Of a stretch of DNA of 10,903 bases, positions 1 to 5,567 are shown in pieces. Each line of letters starts with the position of its first letter. Within the stretch, counting starts at the first letter, position 1. A program made the position numbers and the translations under genes. Location of the stretch: positions 1 to 10,903 of the forward strand of contig JASIBM010000231.1 in the NCBI GenBank assembly GCA_030045175.1, written 5' to 3'. This DNA comes from Streptosporangiaceae bacterium. Lineage in GTDB: Bacteria > Actinomycetota > Actinomycetes > Streptosporangiales > Streptosporangiaceae. The notes beneath the pieces were generated by a model, which was not told the origin of the DNA, did not search any database, and saw only the letters and a list, made by a program, of their open reading frames with translations.

Positions 1-2
1 GC

Positions 3-866
3 GGCGTGCGTGGTGGCGCCGGCCCCCGCGCCCTGGTGAGCGACCGCGCTCTGGTGCGCGACCGCGCCTGGGTGCGCGACCGCGCCGCCGACGCCGCTCG
101 CGGCCAGCGCGCCGCCGAGGAAGACCGGGGCCAGCGTCCCGCGCAGAGCCACGTTGACCAAGGCGAGCTCGGTGCGCGCGGTCCTGCAGTCGGCGCAGCC
201 ACTCAGGTGCAGGTCGACTGCTCGCTCGTCACGCTTTGACAGCCCGCCGCGCACGTGCGCGCCGAGCTTCGCGGCGACCGGCTGGCACTCGGCCTTCGCC
301 CTGGCCGACAGATGGAGCTGCAAGTATGCCTGCCGCAGCCCTTCCCTGGCCCGGTAGCTGAGCGCGGCGACCCCGTTCGGCGTCAGCCCGAGCAGCGTCG
401 CGACCTCGGCGGGACTGGCCTGCTCGACCTCGGTGTGCCAGAGCACCGCCGACCAGCGCTCAGGCAGCGACCTGAACGCGCGGGCGACCAGCGAGTGCTC
501 CAGGTTCTGTACCGCAAGGTCGGTGAAGGGCTCGGCCGGGTCGGGGATGTCGGCCTCGTCAGTCGGCACCTGGCTCCGCTGGCCGCGCAGGTAGTCGAAC
601 GCGACCCTGCGCACCGATGTCAGCAGGTAGGGGCGGAACGCTTCGACCGGTCCAGCGCCGTTCTTGATCGCGCTGAGCACCCGCGTGAACGTCTCGGCCA
701 CCACGTCGTCGGTGTCGGCCGTGGCGTGGACGAGCTTGCGCGCGGCGCTTCTGGCCGCCGCCGCGTGCCGTTCGTAAAGAACGCCGTAGGCCGCGGAGTC
801 ACCGGCGCGCACCGCCGCAATGAGCGTCGCGTCGCTTGACGACGTCGTCACCGTCGGCGTCGTCAT
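3..866 (-). CDS. ECF-type sigma factor with fused C-terminal zinc-binding (ZAS/zf-HC2) domain, 3' end outside window
   Basis: An RNA polymerase sigma factor of the extracytoplasmic-function type; 288 codons are visible and the gene continues past the left edge. It starts at the ATG at 866-864 (MTTPTVTTSSSDATLI). Region 2 spans roughly residues 15-95 (DDVVAETFTRVLSAI, then YLLTSVRRVAFDYLR). Region 4 spans roughly 128-185 (LPERWSAVLWHTEVEQ, then the helix-turn-helix around PAEVATLLGLTPNGVAALSYRAREGLR). Next comes a zinc-binding anti-sigma type motif, C194-x25-H220-x3-C224-x2-C227, then a weakly hydrophobic stretch at 235-257. The visible end is low-complexity, with three VAH(P/Q)-type hexapeptides at 262-279. 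Known for the class: fused ZAS domains can restrain the sigma factor in response to redox or zinc. The target genes cannot be read from the sequence. It is separated from the next operon by 147 bp, so its link to the cluster is unproven. Confidence 0.93.
   Translation of the reverse strand, partial: MTTPTVTTSSSDATLIAAVRAGDSAAYGVLYERHAAAARSAARKLVHATADTDDVVAETFTRVLSAIKNGAGPVEAFRPYLLTSVRRVAFDYLRGQRSQVPTDEADIPDPAEPFTDLAVQNLEHSLVARAFRSLPERWSAVLWHTEVEQASPAEVATLLGLTPNGVAALSYRAREGLRQAYLQLHLSARAKAECQPVAAKLGAHVRGGLSKRDERAVDLHLSGCADCRTARTELALVNVALRGTLAPVFLGGALAASGVGGAVAHPGAVAHQSAVAHQGAGAGATTHA
36..89. repeat. Three tandem 18-bp units coding a hexapeptide repeat in the sigma factor tail
   Basis: Units lie at 36-53, 54-71 and 72-89. 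The second and third share the 15-base core gtgcgcgaccgcgcc, and the first differs at a few positions. Because 18 is a multiple of three, copy-number change would keep frame. On the minus strand they encode VAHQ/VAHP-type hexapeptides. Confidence 0.8.
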
Positions 867-1013
867 TAAACCCGCCGTTCGCTCGCGCCTAACGATCTTC
901 GCATCGTACTGCATCGGGCGTGCCGGGACTGGCCCAGCTGAATCACGAAGAAGCTCGCCGTTCCACGTCATAGCGGGCAGGCTCCCGTGTCATTCCTAGT
1001 ACGGCGGCGGCCG
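867..1013. other. Spacer between the minus operon and the sigma factor gene
   Basis: 147 bp with no coding potential that I can support. It must hold the sigma factor's leader, with a weak purine-rich SD (GGCGGG, 4 nt before the ATG). No stem with a U-run was found after the TIGR03084-like stop, so read-through into the sigma factor gene is possible. Confidence 0.5.
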
Positions 1014-1835
1014 CTACCAGGTGTCGAGGGGGTGCCTGGTGGCGGTCGCCTGGCCAGGGCGCCGGCCGGGACCCGGCGGACCGGCGAAGGCCTGTGCCAC
1101 GTCAAGCCACCGGTCAGCGACAGTGCCCAGCGCCACCAGGGCGGTGTCGTCGCGGTGACGGCGCCTGGTGACGAGCAGGCAGAAGTCGAGCGCCGGGCCG
1201 GTCACTCGGTTGACCGCCTCCTGCGGCCCCCACGTCCACGACTCACCGCCTGGCCCGGCGAGCTCGACCCGGACTGGCTCGGCTGGCTGGCCGAGTCCGT
1301 TGGCGGTGAAGCTGAACGGGAGCGCCCTGACGCCGATGTGCGCGACGTGTCGCAGCCGCGCGGTTGGCTCGCGGCTCGCGTGCAGGGCGTCGGCCACGTC
1401 CTGCCCGTGCGCCCAGGTCTCCATGAGCCGCGCGGTGAGCGCGGATGCCGCGCTCATCGGCAGGCCAAACCACGGCAGCCTGGCGGCCGGGTCGAGCCCG
1501 GCGAAGACCTCGATCAGGAGGCTCCTTGACGAGCCGAGCCAGGCGAGCACCTGCTCGCCGGTTAGCGACCTGTATCGCTCGGCCACGTCGTCCGGGGTGA
1601 GCTGGCCGGCCTCGACGGGCCTTTTCATGTCCGCATCAAAACCGCCCGCGTCGGTTGCAGACAAGATCGCGGCGTCGTCAAAGAACGCGAGGTGGCTGAC
1701 CTGGTCTGCGATCGTCCAGCCCGGTGCCGGGGTGGGCGTGCGCCAACCGGACTCGGTGAGGCCGGCGACCAGCCCGGTCAGCTCGGCCGTTTCCGCGGCC
1801 AGGTCGCCGGCGAGCGAGCTCATGTCAACGGCCAC
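1014..1835 (-). CDS. TIGR03084-like / mycothiol-dependent maleylpyruvate isomerase (DinB-fold) family protein
   Basis: A 273-residue protein of the actinobacterial DinB-fold family that includes mycothiol-dependent maleylpyruvate isomerases. The N-terminal four-helix metal-binding domain is visible. It begins after the signature APGWTIADQVSHLAFFD (residues 37-53, H48) and ends with METWAHGQDVADAL (E139, H143, D146); H48, E139 and H143 are the likely metal ligands. The rest resembles the C-terminal domain of TIGR03084 proteins. Start choice: a GGGAG sequence sits 7 nt before the GTG at 1835, and I prefer that start. TTG at 1841 would overlap the upstream stop codon but lies too close to the SD. 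ATG at 1823 gives the most family-like N-terminus (MSSLAGDLAAE) but has no SD. It is the last gene of the minus operon, 2 bp after the phosphotriesterase-like gene. The family is known for thiol-dependent detoxification or isomerisation; its role here is unknown. Confidence 0.88.
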   Translation of the reverse strand: MAVDMSSLAGDLAAETAELTGLVAGLTESGWRTPTPAPGWTIADQVSHLAFFDDAAILSATDAGGFDADMKRPVEAGQLTPDDVAERYRSLTGEQVLAWLGSSRSLLIEVFAGLDPAARLPWFGLPMSAASALTARLMETWAHGQDVADALHASREPTARLRHVAHIGVRALPFSFTANGLGQPAEPVRVELAGPGGESWTWGPQEAVNRVTGPALDFCLLVTRRRHRDDTALVALGTVADRWLDVAQAFAGPPGPGRRPGQATATRHPLDTW

Positions 1836-1837
1836 GT

Positions 1838-2818
1838 TCAAGCTCCCGCTCCGGACAGGAACTCACGCGGATTTCCAACAAGCATCTGCTCGATCTGCTG
1901 CTCGCTCACGCCGCGCTCGCGCAGCGCGGGAAGCATGCTGGAGTGGATGTAGGTGTACTTCCAGTCGGGCAGGAACGGGTCGGCTTCCGCGGCGGTGAAC
2001 CAGTCGATGAACGACGCCTTGTCGTGCGCCAGCATGATCCGGTCCGCCAGGCCCCGCTCGCAGAGCGCGGCGAGCGTGTCGATCTGAGCGTCGAGCGGCA
2101 GGGTGACCGGCAGGCCGCAACGGTCCCAGCCGAGGTAGGAGCCATTGTCGATGACGCGTTGCAGGTAGTCGAGGTCGGTCGTCTCGTTCGAGTGCCCGAT
2201 CATCACCCGGCTCAGGTCCACGCCACGCTCGGCGAGCAGCCGCTGCTGGTCCAGCCCGCGCTTGGTCGGCGCGTGCGCGTGAGTGCAGATCGGGGCGCCC
2301 GTCCGCAGGTGGACAGCGGCGACCGCGTGCGCGAGCCGCCGCACGTCCTCGGTCAGGCCAGGCGTGTCGGTGACGAGCTTCAGCACTGCCGCGCGGAGCC
2401 CCGTGTTGCCGATGCCGGTGGTCAGGTCTCGCTCGAACAACGACTCGAGCACGCGGTCGTCGCCGTCGAGCAGCTTCCCTGGCCCGCGCAGCTGGAACGG
2501 CAACGGCAGGTTGTCGTAGGTGTAAAAGCCGGTCGCGAACATCACCTTCAGCCCGGTGCCTTCGACCGCGCGGGCGACGAGCTCCGCGTCACGGCCGATG
2601 CCAGGAATGGTCATGTCCAAGATCGTGTCGACTCCCGCCAGGCGGAGCTGGCGGAGCTTCTCCCTGGCGGCGGCCAGCTCTGCCTCGGTATCCCAGCCGC
2701 TGAAGCCGGGCCAGCCCCAGTGCAGAGCCTCAGCCCTGATGAACACGTGCTCGTGCATGAGCACGACGCCAAGATCGGCCGCGTCGACGTCGCCGGCCGT
2801 GGTCGGGACTACGGACAT
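1838..2818 (-). CDS. Phosphotriesterase-family metallohydrolase (PTE-like lactonase/esterase)
   Basis: A 326-residue TIM-barrel hydrolase of the amidohydrolase superfamily, close to the phosphotriesterase/lactonase family in length. The whole binuclear metal site is visible: H22-x-H24 in VVLMHEHVF, the bridging lysine candidate K147 (AAVLKLVTD), H180 (ICTHAH), H209 (VMIGHSNET) and D266 (MLAHDKASF). It should be an active cytoplasmic hydrolase of lactones, esters or phosphoesters; the substrate cannot be told. I chose the ATG at 2818 because GAGGTG lies 7 nt before it. An upstream in-frame GTG at 2824 sits too close to that SD. The 3' end of the MFS gene overlaps its first ~89 bases in another frame, and the TIGR03084-like gene follows at once. 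In an antibiotic cluster it could trim or inactivate the product (self-protection), which is inference. Confidence 0.92.
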   Translation of the reverse strand: MSVVPTTAGDVDAADLGVVLMHEHVFIRAEALHWGWPGFSGWDTEAELAAAREKLRQLRLAGVDTILDMTIPGIGRDAELVARAVEGTGLKVMFATGFYTYDNLPLPFQLRGPGKLLDGDDRVLESLFERDLTTGIGNTGLRAAVLKLVTDTPGLTEDVRRLAHAVAAVHLRTGAPICTHAHAPTKRGLDQQRLLAERGVDLSRVMIGHSNETTDLDYLQRVIDNGSYLGWDRCGLPVTLPLDAQIDTLAALCERGLADRIMLAHDKASFIDWFTAAEADPFLPDWKYTYIHSSMLPALRERGVSEQQIEQMLVGNPREFLSGAGA

Positions 2819-4106
2819 GTTCACGCACCTCGGTCGAGGTCGGATGTTTCAATGCCGGAGGCCAGGCCCGGTTGCCTGCTGTGCATGTTAACGGCCCCGG
2901 CCGAAGTCGCCGGTGCGGCCAGGTGAAGATGGCGTCGACCAGCAGGCAGCCGGCCGACAGGAGCAGGACGGTGGTGAGGCCGTAGTGGAAGGCGATCAAG
3001 CCGCCCACGATCGCGCCCAGCCCGGCGGCGCCCACCGCCACGAACCGGAAGGTGGCTGTCACCCGGCCAAGCAGGTGGTCGGGTGTCAGCTTCTGCCGCG
3101 CCGAGCCGAGCGCGACGTTCGCGAGCGAGGTCGTCGCCCCCGACACGGTGAACAAGGACGCGGCGACCCAGACGTTGCCTGTCACCGCCGTTCCCGCCCA
3201 GGCGACGGACTGCGTCAGGCAGGAGATGGCCATGGCCTGCCGGTAAGACAAGTGCCTGATCAGCGTCCGTGCCCGCCAGCCGGCCGCCGCGCCGCCCACG
3301 GCGCCTGCGGCTATCAGCAGCCCGTAGGCGGCTAGCGGCACCCGGAGCACCTCGTGCGCGTAGAGCACGAAGATCGCCATCGAAGCGTTGAACGCGAAGT
3401 TGGCCGCGCCGGTGCTAAGCGCGAGCAGGGTCAGGCCGGGCGTGTTCCTGATGTGCCTGACGCCGAGGCCGATGGCGGCCCTCATGTTCTCGCGCGGACG
3501 ATCGTCAGCGGGCACCATGGGCAGCCGGCGCACCAGGCTGGCGGAAGCGAGGAACGACACGGCGTCCGCCAGGAACGGCAGCGCGTGGCGCACGACGAAA
3601 GACGCCGAGCCGAGCGGGGGCCCGAGCAGTGAGCGCCCGGCCGTGTCCAGCGCCCAGAACCGCCCGTTGACCTGCGCCAGGACGCCGTTGTCCCGGCCCA
3701 CGATGGCCGGGATGATCGACTGGGCGGCGGCGTCGAAGAAGCACTGCGCGACGCCGATGCCAAGCACGGTCAGCACTATGACCAGCACGGAGACCAGGCC
3801 AGCCAGCATGAGGCCGACAAGCAGCGCGAGGAGGCCGGCCCTGGCCAGGTCCGCCGCGATCATCACGCGCCGGCGAGGCAGCCGGTCGACAAGCACCCCG
3901 GTCGGCAGCCCGGCGATGACCCAGGGGACGTAAAAAGCCATGGTGACTGTCGATACCGCCACCGGGTTGCTCGTTAGCGCCGCCGCTAGCAGGGGCGCGG
4001 CCGCGAGGAACGTCCCGTCGCCGGTCACGGATATCCCGGTCGCGATCAGGAGCGGGACTATGCCGTGGGCCGGGTCACCGCGCGCGGTCGTCGCTCTGGC
4101 AATCAT
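2730..4106 (-). CDS. MFS transporter (MFS_3 / EntS-like drug or metabolite exporter), with odd C-terminal tail
   Basis: A membrane transporter of the major facilitator superfamily with about 12 predicted membrane segments. The loop 2-3 signature is clear (GLPTGVLVDRLPRRRVMIAADLARAG, given here in part: GVLVDRLPRRR). The segment LLGRVTATFRFVAVGAAGLG is typical of the MFS_3 group, which includes enterobactin exporter-like proteins. The start ATG at 4106 overlaps the E1-like gene's TGA by 4 bp (ATGA), implying translational coupling. Membrane-like sequence ends near residue 400, a normal family length. The last ~53 residues (from codon 406, a TTA) are Arg/His-rich and unlike a transporter, and they run into the phosphotriesterase-like gene. 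A one-base shift would give a TAA at 2890-2888, so the tail may come from a frameshift or lost stop. By context it is the likely exporter of the peptide product. Confidence 0.9.
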   Translation of the reverse strand: MIARATTARGDPAHGIVPLLIATGISVTGDGTFLAAAPLLAAALTSNPVAVSTVTMAFYVPWVIAGLPTGVLVDRLPRRRVMIAADLARAGLLALLVGLMLAGLVSVLVIVLTVLGIGVAQCFFDAAAQSIIPAIVGRDNGVLAQVNGRFWALDTAGRSLLGPPLGSASFVVRHALPFLADAVSFLASASLVRRLPMVPADDRPRENMRAAIGLGVRHIRNTPGLTLLALSTGAANFAFNASMAIFVLYAHEVLRVPLAAYGLLIAAGAVGGAAAGWRARTLIRHLSYRQAMAISCLTQSVAWAGTAVTGNVWVAASLFTVSGATTSLANVALGSARQKLTPDHLLGRVTATFRFVAVGAAGLGAIVGGLIAFHYGLTTVLLLSAGCLLVDAIFTWPHRRLRPGPLTCTAGNRAWPPALKHPTSTEVREHVRSPDHGRRRRRGRSWRRAHARARVHQG

Positions 4107-5257
4107 GTTGCTAATACTGCGCGCGGCTTAGCGCTTAATGAATCCGTTCGCGTGCCGCATCCTGGGCATGCGGGTGAGCGGGGATGGCGAACGATTGTCT
4201 GGTCGTCCGGGGCGACGAGGTTGATGCCGTAAATGCAGTTCATCGGCAACGCGGGTGCCCCGGTGAGAACGGCGATCACGGCGTGCGCTATGAGATGACC
4301 GGAGATTCCCGCCGACGCGGCGGTCGCGCCGGGTCCGCCCAGCCGGAGCAGGAAGTCGGCGAACTCGGGAGCGCGCGGCGCCATCTCATCCTGCCGCTCG
4401 CGCTCGGCGGCCTCCAGGCACTCGTAGCAGGGCCCGCCATCTGGCAGGAACGCCCCGACCGTCACCAGCGGCCCGTGGTAGCCGCCGCCCACCCAGGGGC
4501 GGCGCGTGGCCAGGCAGGCACGGCTGGCCCAGCTCCGTATCCCGCCGGGCCCGGCGGGCTCGTCCGCGCACAGCGCGAGGATGTCGTGATCGATGACCAG
4601 CTTCTCCAGGCTTTCCTGATCATCTATCCGCCGGTGCTCGCCGGTGACATGGACATCTGAGTTGATCCGTGCCAGCCGCTGCGCGGCGACCTCCGCCTTG
4701 GGCTTGCCGATGTCGGATTCGGCGAACAAGACCTGGCGGTTCAGGTTGGACAGGTCGACCGTGTCGGCGTCGACGCAGTGCAGCCACCCGATGCCGGACG
4801 CCGCGAGCGCGTAGAGCGCGGTCGCGCCGGTCCCGCCGACGCCCACGACGAGGACTCGTGCCCGGCGCAGCCGAAGCTGAACCTCCCACGGACTTGACCG
4901 TGACGAGAGGTCGACCCATCGGAAGAAGGCAGTGTTCCGCTCGTACCGCTCGCGCTCGCGCTGCGACAACTCGCCGGGCACCGGAGCCCCGGCGTCCTCG
5001 ACGTAACCAGAGTCGATGAGCTGGTCGACAGCCTGGCGAAGCTCTAGCGGCTGATGGCGCGGGAAGGCGCGGCTCAGCTGGGCGATGACCTCATCGGTCG
5101 TCCTCGTGCCGTCCAGGGATTGGATGGCTGCCCAGACCAGGCCCTCTTCGTCGCCCTCGATCTCGGCGGCTATACCGTACACGCCCCCGCCGATCCGAAT
5201 CTGACCGGTCGCCAGGCGATAGGGCCTGTGCTCCGGCTTTATCCGAGGCAATCTCAT
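4103..5257 (-). CDS. RRE-like domain + E1-like (ThiF/MoeB/MccB-type) ATP-dependent adenylating enzyme
   Basis: A 384-residue protein with two parts. Residues 1-90 look like a PqqD/RRE-type winged-helix leader-binding domain (RLPRIKPEHRPYRL, then SLDGTRTTDEVIAQL and AVDQLIDSGYVEDAG). Residues ~120-370 are an E1-like domain. It has the nucleotide loop GVGGTG (139-144), DADTVDLSNLNRQVLF (163-178, with D165, N173 and R174), K185/K187, and two zinc-binding pairs, CYEC (277-280) and CPGC (364-367). All core adenylation residues are present, so it should activate a carboxylate with ATP, as MccB, ThiF and the TOMM-type F proteins do. Start: ATG 5257 has AGGG 5 nt upstream; TTG 5326 would extend it by 23 residues but has no SD. 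Codons 374 and 382 are TTA. It follows the 20-codon peptide gene and overlaps the MFS gene by 4 bp. The likely substrate is that peptide (inference). Confidence 0.92.
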   Translation of the reverse strand: MRLPRIKPEHRPYRLATGQIRIGGGVYGIAAEIEGDEEGLVWAAIQSLDGTRTTDEVIAQLSRAFPRHQPLELRQAVDQLIDSGYVEDAGAPVPGELSQRERERYERNTAFFRWVDLSSRSSPWEVQLRLRRARVLVVGVGGTGATALYALAASGIGWLHCVDADTVDLSNLNRQVLFAESDIGKPKAEVAAQRLARINSDVHVTGEHRRIDDQESLEKLVIDHDILALCADEPAGPGGIRSWASRACLATRRPWVGGGYHGPLVTVGAFLPDGGPCYECLEAAERERQDEMAPRAPEFADFLLRLGGPGATAASAGISGHLIAHAVIAVLTGAPALPMNCIYGINLVAPDDQTIVRHPRSPACPGCGTRTDSLSAKPRAVLAT

Positions 5258-5276
5258 CGAAGCCCTTATGAACTCG

Positions 5277-5311
5277 GTCGGCGAGGAGGTTCGCTGGGCC
5301 CCCTCGCCGAC
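5277..5311 (-). terminator. Perfect 10-bp stem-loop between the peptide gene and the E1-like gene (possible attenuator)
   Basis: The arms GTCGGCGAGG (5277-5286) and CCTCGCCGAC (5302-5311) are exact reverse complements around a 15-nt loop. The structure begins 33 nt after the peptide gene's stop and ends 19 nt before the E1-like ATG. There is no U-run after it, so it is not a classic intrinsic terminator. It could cut read-through or stabilise a short precursor mRNA so that peptide exceeds enzyme. The hairpin is seen; its function is inferred. Confidence 0.6.
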
Positions 5312-5344
5312 GATCGCCCTAATCAACTTGGCAAGGGCCGGCTA

Positions 5345-5407
5345 TCAGCCACTTTCCCAGCTCATCCGCGGCGTCTCGGCCTTGTCCAGCTTGCGGATTT
5401 TGATCAT
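5345..5407 (-). CDS. 20-residue candidate RiPP precursor peptide
   Basis: A complete short ORF, ATG 5407 to TGA 5345, followed at once by an in-frame TAG. The product is MIKIRKLDKAETPRMSWESG. Support that it is translated: GGGAGG (5418-5413) lies exactly 5 nt before the ATG, the strongest ribosome-binding site in this operon; a plausible promoter lies ~80-105 nt upstream; and a peptide-activating E1-like enzyme with a leader-binding-like domain is the next gene. The N-terminal half is charged (KIRKLDKAE) and would suit a recognition sequence. The C-terminal half (PRMSWESG) could be the modified core. The free C-terminal Gly is the natural target of an E1-like adenylating enzyme, as in ThiS/MoaD, whereas microcin C precursors end in Asn. 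I do not recognise the peptide as a known family member. It could instead be a leader/attenuator peptide, but it has no run of one amino acid. Confidence 0.75.
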   Translation of the reverse strand: MIKIRKLDKAETPRMSWESG

Positions 5408-5412
5408 GCTGA

Positions 5413-5418
5413 CCTCCC
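5413..5418 (-). promoter_or_regulatory. Strong ribosome-binding site of the 20-codon peptide gene
   Basis: The sequence GGGAGG on the minus strand is followed by a 5-nt spacer (TCAGC) and the ATG at 5407. It is the main sequence evidence that this very short ORF is a real gene. Confidence 0.8.
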
Positions 5419-5453
5419 AACTTCGGCTGGTGTTCTGCGGTCAAATGTCAGAG

Positions 5454-5473
5454 GCCGTGTAGAGCCGTGTAGA
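5454..5473. repeat. Perfect tandem 10-bp repeat (GCCGTGTAGA x2) in the divergent control region
   Basis: The copies at 5454-5463 and 5464-5473 are identical and adjacent. They lie just downstream of the predicted -10 of the minus-strand promoter, a position suited to an operator. The one-turn period puts both copies on the same face of DNA. Confidence 0.55.
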
Positions 5474-5484
5474 ATGTTGAGGTT

Positions 5485-5514
5485 ATGGTACGACAGGGGA
5501 TTTGGTGCGGTCAA
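5485..5514 (-). promoter_or_regulatory. Predicted sigma-70 type promoter of the minus operon
   Basis: On the minus strand TTGACC (5514-5509) and TACCAT (5490-5485) are separated by 18 bp, matching the housekeeping -35/-10 pattern well. Transcription would start near 5478, giving a ~70-nt leader before the peptide gene. The call rests on motif match only. Confidence 0.5.
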
Positions 5515-5567
5515 CAGCCCGAGATTCCGGTTCTGTACGGAAGATCTATGGACGTTGCCTGGTGCTG

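Larger units (their letters stand above)
5436..5514. repeat. Pair of 9-bp direct repeats TGCGGTCAA, 70 bp apart
   Basis: The copies are at 5436-5444 and 5506-5514. The distal copy contains the -35 hexamer of the minus-strand promoter; the proximal copy lies in the predicted 5' leader of the peptide gene. The spacing is close to a whole number of helical turns, which would suit a looping regulator, but no regulator gene is in the window. The pair may also be chance. Confidence 0.4.

Noticed and set aside
960..964. GGAAC on the minus strand as an ECF-type -35 for autoregulation of the sigma factor
   Set aside because: No matching -10 was found at the usual distance, so the five-base match is likely chance.
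1943..2926. Long plus-strand frame of about 327 codons opposite the phosphotriesterase-like gene
   Set aside because: It mirrors a gene with a full set of metal ligands. Its composition is Arg/Val/Gln-rich with no recognisable motif; it is an antisense shadow caused by high GC.
4103..5257. Thiamin or molybdopterin sulfur-carrier activation (ThiF/MoeB housekeeping role)
   Set aside because: No ThiS/MoaD-like ubiquitin-fold protein or other thiamin or molybdopterin gene is nearby, and the extra RRE-like domain points to a peptide substrate.
5436..5444. Second TTGACC copy as a further -35 for the peptide gene
   Set aside because: No TAnnnT-like -10 lies 16-19 bp downstream; I treat it as part of a direct repeat instead.
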